The notes under the pieces were generated by a model that had not been told where the DNA came from, ran no database searches, and saw only the letters and a program-made list of their open reading frames with translations. A stretch of 64,000 nucleotides of DNA from Marinobacter sp. SS21. Its GTDB lineage: Bacteria; Pseudomonadota; Gammaproteobacteria; Pseudomonadales; Oleiphilaceae. The DNA is taken from positions 97,529 through 161,528 of the forward strand of contig NZ_JAQNDA010000010.1 in assembly GCF_028369065.1 (NCBI RefSeq). Direction: 5' to 3'. The translations under genes and the position numbers were made by a program. Every line of letters starts with the position of its first letter. Position 1 is the first letter of the stretch. This document shows positions 10,922-17,678 of the stretch, one piece after another.

Positions 10922-10947
10922 GGCTACCCCCACCTCGTGGGTTAGCC
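10922..10947 (+). ncRNA. Stem-loop in the left non-coding end of an IS110 element (possible guide/bridge RNA remnant)
   Basis: GGCTA and CCCAC on the left pair with GTGGG and TAGCC on the right around a CTC loop, giving a ten-base-pair stem with a small internal loop. A second short stem, CCCC-ACTA-GGGG, precedes it at 10911-10922 and competes for some bases. It lies about 55-80 nt before the transposase start at 11003. In IS110-group elements the non-coding left end is known to encode a structured bridge RNA that guides insertion, so this is a candidate remnant. The structure is seen; the function is inference. Confidence 0.4.
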
Positions 10948-11002
10948 TCAGCCAGAGCCATAATTTACGTGTTCACATGCGTAAAATTGGGGGGGCAGCA
11001 CC

Positions 11003-11158
11003 ATGAAAAAACATAGCACGGTGTTTATTGGCCTGGATACGCACAAAGACTCCATCGCTGTGGCCTACGCCACAGATTCCCGAACAGAACCGGTGACTTA
11101 CCTCGGTGCCATCCGCACCCAGCATTACGCCATCCGCAAGATGCGTCCGGCAGTTTGA
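11003..11158 (+). pseudogene. IS110-family transposase, N-terminal fragment
   Basis: The frame ATGAAAAAACATAGC encodes 51 residues with FIGLDTHKDSIAVAYA, the N-terminal DEDD-type catalytic segment of IS110 transposases (first Asp is D12), then stops at TGA after RKMRPAV. A full IS110 transposase has about 330-350 residues, so this is only the front. The C-terminal piece follows at 11302-11654 after about 140 nt that I cannot assign. The element is therefore internally deleted and dead. Confidence 0.8.
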
Positions 11159-11301
11159 GTCCCGCCTTCCCTACTGCCAGCTTCAATTCGTCTAGAAGGC
11201 CGGTCCCTGACGACACCGACACTCGAAAAGCGGACACTGAAAACTGATGAAAGCCGGACAATCGAGGTTGATGAAATGCGGTCAAACTAGGGTGTTGTTG
11301 A

Positions 11302-11654
11302 CAGGTCGGCAAGGTACCCGCCTACTCGTTACTCAGCGACTTGCCAGATCTGGGGAAACTGAACCGCAAGGAGATCGCCCCCCCCTGGTCGGTGTCGCCC
11401 CCATGAACTGCGATAGTGGAGCATTAAAAGGCAAGCGCCGCATTCGCAGCGGACGTCACCGGATACGCACGGTCATGTTCATGGCCATGCTCTCCTCGAT
11501 CCAGTGCAACCCGGTATTCAAACGCTTTCACGAACGCCTGAAGGCCCAGGGAAAACTGGCGAAAGTGGCCCTCATCGCCTGCATGAGAAAGCTGATTGTG
11601 GTGCTCAATACCATGGTAAAAAACCAGGAACCGTGGCGGGAAAAATTGGCTTAA
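11302..11654 (+). pseudogene. IS110-family transposase, C-terminal fragment with frameshift
   Basis: Frame 1 reads LLSDLPDLGKLNRKEIA up to about 11378, then an eight-C run shifts the frame; the next frame continues LVGVAPMNCDSGALKGKRRI and ends CMRKLIVVLNTMVKNQEPW-REKLA. These are the helix-hairpin-helix and serine-containing C-terminal parts (Transposase_20) of IS110 enzymes. A ninth C would restore one frame, so the homopolymer is the likely site of the frameshift. With the N-terminal piece at 11003 this is one decayed element, not two genes. Confidence 0.82.
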
Positions 11655-11667
11655 ATATATCGATTGA

Positions 11668-11685
11668 CACCACAGTCACTTGTTA
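11668..11685. repeat. Right copy of the 18-bp direct repeat
   Basis: Exact second copy of CACCACAGTCACTTGTTA, starting 14 nt after the IS110 transposase stop and 67 nt before the ccdA start. It closes the 1.35-kb segment that holds brnTA and the IS110 remnant. The octamer GCAGATTC follows both copies (directly after the left one, 14 nt after the right one), hinting that homology once extended further. Confidence 0.85.
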
Positions 11686-11751
11686 AATGCATTTGCCACG
11701 CAGATTCCATGCGCATAAACTATACGCATGATCCACGTGAGGACCCTGACC

Positions 11752-11997
11752 ATGAAGTCAATTTATGACCATTCAGCGGCCAAGAAACCAACAAACCTTA
11801 GCCTAAACAAAGACTTACTTACCAAGGCAAAGCAGCTAAATATTAACCTATCCGCTACACTTGAGAAGGCTTTAGCTGCCGAAGTCAGTAAACGACAGGC
11901 TGAAGAATGGCTAAGAGCCAATAAAAAGGGCCTTGAAGCATGCAATGACTTTGTGGAAAAGAACGGCCTTTTCTCTGACGCATTTAGGGATTTCTAG
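11752..11997 (+). CDS. ccdA: CcdA-family antitoxin
   Basis: An 81-residue CcdA-type antitoxin. The N-terminal half (KKPTNLSLNKDLLTKAKQLNINLSATLEKAL) is the ribbon-helix-helix DNA-binding part; the C-terminal WLRANKKGLEACNDFVEKNG and LFSDAFRDF is the segment that wraps the CcdB gyrase poison. ATG at 11752 is preferred to the ATG at 11728 because the shorter protein matches the family and GAGG lies upstream. The stop overlaps the GTG start of ccdB by one base. The gene is clearly AT-richer than the flanking core genes, which fits horizontal transfer. Confidence 0.88.
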   Translation: MKSIYDHSAAKKPTNLSLNKDLLTKAKQLNINLSATLEKALAAEVSKRQAEEWLRANKKGLEACNDFVEKNGLFSDAFRDF

Positions 11998-12315
11998 TGA
12001 GCCAATTTACCTTCTACGAAAACACAGATAAAACCACCAAAAAGGCATATCCATTTTTTTTTGGATGTTCAAACTGACCTCATATCTGTATTGAATTCCA
12101 GAATTGTGATTCCAGTAATTCCTGCGCAGAATCTTGAGAGCGAAGCACCCGAACGTCTATGTCCAATTTTTCAAATTGACAGCAATGAATACGCGCTACT
12201 TACACATCAGCTGACCAGTGCTCCCGCATCGATTTTGAGACGTCCCATCGAAAACCTGGAAGCTTTTCGCGATGAAATTATCAATGCGATAGACTTTTTG
12301 ATTACAGGCATTTAA
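11997..12315 (+). pseudogene. ccdB: CcdB-family gyrase toxin, frameshifted in a T9 tract
   Basis: From GTG at 11997 the frame reads VSQFTFYENTDKTTKKAYPF and ends 24 codons in, after a run of nine T (12054-12062). With eight T the frame would join the open frame that runs to 12315 (LDVQTDLISVLNSRIVIPV ... NAIDFLITGI), giving a normal-length CcdB of about 105 residues including the conserved C-terminal Gly-Ile. The toxin is therefore broken by a single-base homopolymer change, or it is made at low level by slippage. The antitoxin is intact. Sequencing error at the T run is an alternative. Confidence 0.8.
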
Positions 12316-12326
12316 CGAGGCCGTAG

Positions 12327-13025
12327 AAAAACGCTCCCGAGAGCCCCTTCCCACCGCCTGTCGCGGAGTTGCAGGGCGAGCCACAGGGCAAACTGAAGAT
12401 CAGCAGCCCGATGTCCTTCGGCCGGCTACACATTGCCCCGCTGATCCCGAAAATGCTGAAGCGCTACCCCAAACTCGACATCGAGCTGCTGATGGACGAC
12501 CGTCCCGTGGACCTCGTTGCCGAAGGCATCGACATTGCGATCAGAAGTGGCTTCGCAGGGCTGCCGGATTCGGCGCTTGTGGCCCGTAAGCTGGCGCCAT
12601 TGCGACAGGCCGTCTTCGCGTCACCGGATTACGGCAAGGAGCAGCCGCTCCCTCAAACGCCAGCAGAACTGACTGAACACAACTGCATTCTGTTCAGCTA
12701 TTCCCGGGACAGCAACGTGTGGACGTTTGAGCGCGACGGAGCATCGGAAACCGTAGAAGTGACCGGCACCTATCGCATCAACAACAGCGAAGCCATCCTG
12801 GCGGCCATCCTCGAAGGCATCGGCGTCGGCCGACTGCCAACCTTTGTCGCCGGCCCCTTACTCAAATCGGGACAGCTGATTGACCTGTTCCCGCACTACC
12901 GCATCCCCGACCACACCCTTTATGCGGTGTTCCCCGAGCGACAGTATCTACCGGCGAAGGTGCGGGTGTTCCTGGAGTTTGCCTTGGAATATCTTGGAGG
13001 GGACGAACCGTACTGGGATGTCTGA
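12327..13025 (+). pseudogene. LysR-type regulator lacking its DNA-binding domain
   Basis: About 218 residues that are the effector-binding domain of a LysR regulator: LQGEPQGKLKISSPMSFGRL, LIPKMLKRYPKLDIELLMDD, VDLVAEGIDIAIRSGF, ILEGIGVGRLPTFVAGPLL. The usual N-terminal winged helix (about 60-90 residues) is absent: the frame is closed by TAG at 12324, 12 nt past the end of the broken ccdB. The GC content returns to core level here, so the island edge falls inside this gene. A truncated protein starting at TTG 12369 could still be made but could not bind DNA in the normal way. Confidence 0.82.
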
Positions 13026-13163
13026 AGGAGTCGTAAGGCCGGAAAAGGAGTGAGCATTTCGGCGATTCAGGACAAACGGTGAATGTATGCTATCGAGAGC
13101 ACAAGTTCTGAGTCCCTGAATTCAGGTCAAAAATGGCTGGTTTCACTGCTGGCGAACCTTAGA

Positions 13164-13313
13164 TCAACCGCGCCAAAAATACTGTTCGAGGATCAATGGC
13201 TTTAATGCTTGCAAATCTTCCTCTGCCAAAAAATCATGGGTTGCTCTGACCGAAGCCTCCCAAATTTCTAACAGCTTGAGGTGATCTGCTTTTTCGACAA
13301 CATCAATATTCAT
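13164..13313 (-). pseudogene. GNAT-family acetyltransferase, N-terminal remnant
   Basis: The minus strand from ATG at 13313 reads MNIDVVEKADHLKLLEIWEA then SVRATHDFLAEEDLQALKPL and ILEQYFWRG before a TGA, 49 residues in all. The pattern (I/V)-x-x-A-D-x-x-x-L-x-x-(I/L)-W-E-A-S-V-R-A-T-H-D-F-L is the start of a well known group of GNAT N-acetyltransferases of about 140-150 residues. The acetyl-CoA-binding part is missing, so this is a remnant. The rest of 13026-13488 shows no further gene: no convincing start or family pattern on either strand. Confidence 0.72.
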
Positions 13314-13488
13314 CACTTATCTCGATTGAAACTTAACGCCTTGGCTCCTGACTTCAGACTTTGCGGCATTCCAGAGCGTCGATGTAACCAGAGGTCATGG
13401 ACGCCCGCGCAACGCCGCGTCAACCCAGATCCACACTGGCGGGGGTGAGCACGCAGCATGCAACCCCAGGCAGCAGCAGTGAAGCCTA

Positions 13489-13872
13489 TCAGGATGTGCG
13501 ATTCAACCAGGCATCCTCCTCACCCGGCTCCGGCAGGATCTCCCCACCCTCCATGCTCCAGCTGGCGGGAAAACCGATCAAACGTACCGACACCTGTGAA
13601 GCCGGCAATTCGGCCGCCTGCGCCACCCCGTCATGAATGGCGGCTTGCAGGCTGTCGGTCAGTTCCCGGTTGCGATTGCCACCACTGCGTACATTACCAA
13701 TCACGGCCAGACGCTCACCATTACGGGTGCGCTGTCCGTGCAGGAACAACACATTTACAAACTCCGGCGGCGCCCCGGTTACATCGCAATGCACATCCGT
13801 GATTATGTCAGCTACAGCCTTACGCGCAGATACAGGCAAGGGTTGGGTGCAGGCCAAGGTATAAACAGGCAT
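13489..13872 (-). CDS. Tautomerase-superfamily protein with N-terminal Pro
   Basis: A 127-residue protein starting MPVYTLACTQPLPVSARKAV. A proline directly after the start Met, a beta strand and an amphipathic helix are the signature of the tautomerase superfamily (4-oxalocrotonate tautomerase, MSAD, cis-CaaD), where Pro1 is the catalytic base. A second unit (EFVNVLFLHG ... SVRLIGFPASWSMEGG) completes a two-repeat monomer. The frame is open upstream, but the ATG at 13872 puts Pro at position 2 and is therefore the right start. Substrate is unknown; it follows 19 nt after a second, related-looking gene in the same minus-strand set as the two SDR genes. Confidence 0.72.
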   Translation of the reverse strand: MPVYTLACTQPLPVSARKAVADIITDVHCDVTGAPPEFVNVLFLHGQRTRNGERLAVIGNVRSGGNRNRELTDSLQAAIHDGVAQAAELPASQVSVRLIGFPASWSMEGGEILPEPGEEDAWLNRTS

Positions 13873-13891
13873 AGCGGGCTTTCCTCTCCGT

Positions 13892-14344
13892 TTAGCGGTT
13901 GGCCGAAAAAGCAAAAACTCCGCGGGTGACACGGACCCGCAGCGCGCGCATGGCGGCGCTTCCATAGAACTGGATGGCACCAGCGGCCGACAGCCGCTCG
14001 CGATTACTGGCCAGAAAGGTGCCAAACAGATCCTGCTCCAGCAATGCCAACATCAGGTGATCCGGATGTTGGCCGGTTTGCGCGCACCAGTCGTTGGCGC
14101 AGGCGGTGAGCATGGCAACACGCTTGGCCTGCGGAAAGTCGTTGGCGCACTCCAGAGTGACAATGGCGCTCTGGCTGGGCGCATAATTTGTGAACATCTG
14201 GTCGGGCTCGAACTCCATCCAGAACACCACCAGACGCTCATCGCCCACATGGGTGCGATAGTGCGCGCGCACCATGGCTTCCAGTTCGCGCTGCTGCGCC
14301 GTGGAAAACTGCCCACGTACAGCACTGATTAACCCTTTCCTCAT
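13892..14344 (-). CDS. Small protein, probably tautomerase-like but without Pro1
   Basis: A 150-residue protein. The pattern VFWMEFEPDQMFTNYAPSQS, ANDFPQAKRVAMLTACANDW, then TGQHPDHLMLALLEQD resembles the second strand-helix unit of tautomerase-superfamily proteins, and its neighbour at 13489 is such a protein. The residue after the start Met is Arg, not Pro, so if it has the fold it lacks the usual catalytic base at this start. ATG at 14344 has GGAGG upstream. Family assignment is tentative; otherwise it is a conserved hypothetical. It overlaps nothing and is spaced 19 nt and 37 nt from its neighbours. Confidence 0.45.
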   Translation of the reverse strand: MRKGLISAVRGQFSTAQQRELEAMVRAHYRTHVGDERLVVFWMEFEPDQMFTNYAPSQSAIVTLECANDFPQAKRVAMLTACANDWCAQTGQHPDHLMLALLEQDLFGTFLASNRERLSAAGAIQFYGSAAMRALRVRVTRGVFAFSANR

Positions 14345-14381
14345 TAGCCTGCCCTCCGCGTTCCCCTTCCAGTCACCAACA

Positions 14382-14804
14382 TTAGCTCACTGCCATCAAC
14401 GCTCGCACCGCCAGAACGATAAGAATCAGCGAGGCAGTGGTGAAGATCGTAAAGCGCTCTTCGATCACATTACGCAACGACTGATGGAAACTGTGCGCCA
14501 CACGCAGGCCCACATAGGCCCAGGCCAGCCACAGATCCATTACGCTAATGCCGGCCACTGCGAGCACCAGCAGCGTGGCATAGAACAGGATCGGCTGCTC
14601 CAGCAGGTTATGGTAATTATCCAGCTTCCAGCGCACAGGCAAAGGCAACGCCTTGGCATGTTCGTCGTTGGTTAGGGTGGAATCCAGTTTCTGACCCGCG
14701 CGCGATACCGCCCGTACGCGGCCTGCCACCATCCACAGCCACATGACCAGTGTCCACAGCACCAGCGCCATGGCCGGCATTAGTATCTCGCTTGCCATCA
14801 CCAT
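14382..14804 (-). CDS. MAPEG-family membrane protein
   Basis: A 140-residue protein with four hydrophobic helices. The segment LPLPVRWKLDNYHNLLEQPI followed by LFYATLLVLAVAG, and later W-A-Y-V-G-L-R-V-A-H-S-F-H-Q, are typical of bacterial MAPEG proteins (membrane-associated proteins in eicosanoid and glutathione metabolism), where E-x-P in helix 2 and R-x-x-H-S in helix 3 are conserved. Bacterial members are mostly uncharacterised, some have glutathione transferase activity. GGGGAGA precedes the start. It is part of the minus-strand cluster with two SDRs and tautomerase-like proteins. Confidence 0.82.
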   Translation of the reverse strand: MVMASEILMPAMALVLWTLVMWLWMVAGRVRAVSRAGQKLDSTLTNDEHAKALPLPVRWKLDNYHNLLEQPILFYATLLVLAVAGISVMDLWLAWAYVGLRVAHSFHQSLRNVIEERFTIFTTASLILIVLAVRALMAVS

Positions 14805-14836
14805 TCATTCTCCCCGTTGTTTATCGGTAGCGGCGC

Positions 14837-15676
14837 TCACCAGTTTTCCTTGAATGGACGCAGGTCCAGCTCGTGGGTCCACACACTGCGATGCTGCTGA
14901 TGCAGCTGCCAGTAGGTTTCGGCAATTGCCGTGGGACTCAACGCGCCATCTTCACCCTGGGCATCCAGATAGCCGGGTACGGAATCACGCAACCGGTCCC
15001 CATCCACGGCCCCATCGATGACCACATGGGCTACATGAATACCTTGCGGGCCGAATTCCCGGGCCAGCGACTGCGCCAGCATGCGCAGGCCGGCCTTGGC
15101 CTGGGCGAAGAGCGCAAAACCCGCCTTGCCGCGCAAGGAAGCCGACGCCCCGGTAAACAGCAAGGTGCCGTGACCCTGTTCCACCATGGCGGCCAACGCC
15201 TGGCGCGCCACCTCAAACCCGGAAGCGGTATCCTGCAGCCAGGCGCTTTCCAACTTCTCTGGCGTGATGTCCAGAAACGGCTTCGGTCGGTTAGTACCCA
15301 CGTTATGTACCACCAGATCAAGGGCGTAACCGTCGGAGGCAATCTGTTCGAAGACCTTCTGAATGCTCTCGGTACTGCGCGCATCCACAACAACAGCGGT
15401 GGCACTGTTTCCAATGTGCGCCGCGGTAGCGGCAATCTTTTCCACATTTCTGCCCGCCACAAACACGTGCAGGCCACCTTCGGCGGCCCGCTGGGCAACG
15501 GCGCCGCCAATGCCATTGGGGCTGCCGGCGCCGACAATCAACGCCGCGCGTGGGCGATTCAGTGCTTGCAGTTCGCGTTGCCGACGAGCTCGCCGACGGC
15601 CGTTCAACCGCTGGCGAATGAGGCGGCCAAAAAACTGCCGTGCGAGACCGCTGTCGTGATCCGTCTGCTTGCCCAT
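14837..15676 (-). CDS. SDR-fold protein with Phe in place of the catalytic Tyr (second copy)
   Basis: A 279-residue short-chain dehydrogenase-like protein. A basic N-terminal extension of about 40 residues precedes the nucleotide-binding VGAGSPNGIGGAVAQR. The catalytic Ser lies in FTGASASLRG, but the YxxxK motif reads FAQAK, so Tyr is replaced by Phe. The C-terminus ends WTHELDLRPFKENW, shared with the neighbouring SDR (WTHELDLRPYKEVF). This subgroup with GIHVAHVVIDG is widespread and poorly characterised. Start and the upstream stop overlap by TGATG, so the two SDR genes are translationally coupled. Whether it still catalyses hydride transfer is open. Confidence 0.78.
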   Translation of the reverse strand: MGKQTDHDSGLARQFFGRLIRQRLNGRRRARRQRELQALNRPRAALIVGAGSPNGIGGAVAQRAAEGGLHVFVAGRNVEKIAATAAHIGNSATAVVVDARSTESIQKVFEQIASDGYALDLVVHNVGTNRPKPFLDITPEKLESAWLQDTASGFEVARQALAAMVEQGHGTLLFTGASASLRGKAGFALFAQAKAGLRMLAQSLAREFGPQGIHVAHVVIDGAVDGDRLRDSVPGYLDAQGEDGALSPTAIAETYWQLHQQHRSVWTHELDLRPFKENW

Positions 15677-16434
15677 CAGAACACTTCCTTGTACGGGCGC
15701 AGATCCAGCTCATGGGTCCAGGCGCTGCGCGGTTGTTCATGAAGCATCAAAAATTGCTTCGCTACTTCATCGGGTATCAGGGCGCCATCGGGGCCCTTGC
15801 GGCCGAGGGCAAACTTGCCGAGCCCGCCACCGAGCCCCTTGACAATGGCGCCATTGACCATGCCGTCGATCACCACATGGCCCACATGAATACCCTGCGG
15901 GCTGAACTCACGGGCCATGGACTGTGCCATCGCGCGCAGCCCCGCCTTGGCGGCGGAGAAGCCGGCAAACATTGGCTTGCCGCGCAGGGACGCACTAGCG
16001 CCTGTAAACAGAATGGTGCCGCGATGGCCCTCTGACCCCGGCCGCGCCAGCTGTCGGCGCAGCGCCTGCTGGCTGACCAGAAAGGCTCCGTAGACGCAGC
16101 GGCGCCAGTGACCGTCTTCATCATCTGGCTGGCTCTCCAGAAACGGTGTGGGAATGTTGCGACCGGTGTTGTAGACCACCAACGACGGCGACTGTCCGGC
16201 CTCATCCACCGCCGCAAACAGGCGTTCGATGTCATCGGCAGAGGTGCTGTCCAGGGCAACCGCAGTGGCCGCACCGCCCTCGTCTTCGATCTCTGCCACG
16301 ATGGTGTCCAGCTTTGCCGGCGTCCGCCCGGCGATAAACACGTGCAAGTCATGACGCGCCGCCAGACAGGCCACCGACGCCCCAATGCCCTGGCGGTCAC
16401 CCACCCCAACAATCACTGCTGCTGCCTTTGCCAT
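15676..16434 (-). CDS. SDR-fold protein with Phe in place of the catalytic Tyr (first copy)
   Basis: A 252-residue short-chain dehydrogenase-like protein: VGVGDRQGIGASVACLAARH binds nucleotide, FTGASASLRGK carries the catalytic Ser, and the YxxxK site reads FSAAK, again Phe for Tyr. GIHVGHVVIDGMVNG and the tail RSAWTHELDLRPYKEVF mark the same atypical subgroup as the next gene. It is the first gene of a minus-strand run (SDR, SDR, MAPEG, two tautomerase-like) that is divergent from a LysR regulator with a palindromic operator between them. An inducible catabolic or detoxifying role is likely but the substrate cannot be read. Confidence 0.78.
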   Translation of the reverse strand: MAKAAAVIVGVGDRQGIGASVACLAARHDLHVFIAGRTPAKLDTIVAEIEDEGGAATAVALDSTSADDIERLFAAVDEAGQSPSLVVYNTGRNIPTPFLESQPDDEDGHWRRCVYGAFLVSQQALRRQLARPGSEGHRGTILFTGASASLRGKPMFAGFSAAKAGLRAMAQSMAREFSPQGIHVGHVVIDGMVNGAIVKGLGGGLGKFALGRKGPDGALIPDEVAKQFLMLHEQPRSAWTHELDLRPYKEVF

Positions 16435-16546
16435 AACGCTGCCTTCCGAGCTCCTGTTGCCCTACCACCCACCGCCAATCTATGCGGTGGTCGTCAGGAT
16501 TACGGTAGGCTAGCTTGCAGGCCCGCACAATCGAATTATCCTTAGC

Positions 16547-16571
16547 CATGGATTAGCAAAGCTTATCCATG
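16547..16571. promoter_or_regulatory. Palindromic operator between the SDR operon and the LysR gene
   Basis: Arms CATGGATTAGC and GCTTATCCATG around AAA are reverse complements at 10 of 11 positions. The site contains the T-N11-A pattern expected of LysR-type regulators and lies 55 nt before the LysR start and 112 nt before the SDR start, inside the 192-nt divergent promoter region. It is most likely the binding site of the regulator at 16627. Confidence 0.6.
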
Positions 16572-16626
16572 TAATTTATAGTCAACAAACATCAGAATTT
16601 TGGCATAGAAAAACTAACTGAAAGCC

Positions 16627-17532
16627 ATGCGCAGTCAGCCCCCTCCAATGCAGTTTCTGCCGGCCTTTGAGGCTGCCGCCCGGCTATCCAGCTTCAAACT
16701 GGCCGCGGAGGAACTGAATGTAACCCCCTCGGCCATCAGCCAGCAAATCAAGGGGCTGGAGCAGCTGCTTGGCCACCCGCTGTTCGTTCGCCACCCCCGC
16801 GCGGTGGAACTCACCCGCGTGGGTCTGCGTTATTTTGAGCTGGCCAGCGAGATCATACGGCGCTACCGGGATGGCCATCGCGCCATCAGCAACGACCTGC
16901 GTACTCCCACATTGCGAGTTTCCGCCATGACACTGGTGGCCTACGACCTGCTGATTCCAGCCCTACCCCGCTTCAACATCGCCCATCCGAACATCGACCT
17001 GCGTATTGAAACCAGCGAACTGCCGGTGGAGCTGGGTACCGAGCGCGATGACATTGCCGTGCGCGTGGGACCCGGCAACTGGCCCGGCCTCACCGCGCAC
17101 AAGCTGTGTGATTTGAGTGTCACGGTAGTGGATAACGGCGCTGACCCGGACCTGGCACCGCTGCGCCCCGCCGATACCAATCAGCTGGCACGACTGACGC
17201 TGATACACAGCCGCACCCATGTGGACGACTGGGCCCAGGCCGCCCAAGCCATGGGCATTGACCTGAGCGCCAATCCGCAGGTGTTCTTCAACGATTCCTT
17301 CTCGGCCGTTGCGGCCGCAGAAGCTGGCTCCGGCGTTGCCTTGGGCCTGCTGCCAATTATCCAGAAGCGCATTGATGGGGGCAGCTTGCGGTCGCTGCTG
17401 GCAAGGCCCATCCCTATCGGGATGGGCATCTGGCTGGTGTACCCGCCAGCATTGGAGGAACATCCGGGCTTGCCGGCAGCTCGGCAATGGCTTGAAGACA
17501 CGCTGGGCGGTCTATCGACCGCACCCGCATAA
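16627..17532 (+). CDS. LysR-family regulator (GcvA-like) of the SDR cluster
   Basis: A 301-residue LysR-type regulator. Residues about 8-66 form the winged helix: FLPAFEAAARLSSFKLAAEE and then LNVTPSAISQQIKGLEQLLG, LFVRHPRAVELT, the style of the GcvA subgroup. The effector domain follows from about 90 (TLRVSAMTLVAYDLLIPALP) with DIAVRVGPG. Its divergent position and the palindrome in the shared promoter region point to control of the SDR-MAPEG-tautomerase operon. The ligand is unknown. Confidence 0.85.
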   Translation: MRSQPPPMQFLPAFEAAARLSSFKLAAEELNVTPSAISQQIKGLEQLLGHPLFVRHPRAVELTRVGLRYFELASEIIRRYRDGHRAISNDLRTPTLRVSAMTLVAYDLLIPALPRFNIAHPNIDLRIETSELPVELGTERDDIAVRVGPGNWPGLTAHKLCDLSVTVVDNGADPDLAPLRPADTNQLARLTLIHSRTHVDDWAQAAQAMGIDLSANPQVFFNDSFSAVAAAEAGSGVALGLLPIIQKRIDGGSLRSLLARPIPIGMGIWLVYPPALEEHPGLPAARQWLEDTLGGLSTAPA

Positions 17533-17678
17533 ACTACAACGACCCGCACTCGCCGACCGACGGATATGCGCTAACGTGCCACAGGCATTTGTGATCTATG
17601 CAAACATATCAATGAAAACCGGGACAGAATTAGTTTTCGAAAATAGCCGAACCGGTGTTCCCAACCCCATTACCAATA

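Noticed and set aside
11247..11654. An independent 135-residue gene
   Set aside because: The C-terminal half is plainly the end of an IS110 transposase; the first 50 residues come from a wrong frame before a C-run frameshift.
12061..12315. An independent 84-residue gene starting at TTG
   Set aside because: It is the rear part of ccdB after the T9 frameshift; the front part lies in the adjacent frame, directly coupled to ccdA.
10253..12316. Integron cassette array with attC sites
   Set aside because: Toxin-antitoxin genes with flanking repeats suggest cassettes, and one repeat is followed by GTTAAAT, which fits GTTRRRY. The other copy reads GTTAGCA, no paired R'/R'' and L sites are seen, and no integrase is present, so an IS-linked origin is more likely.
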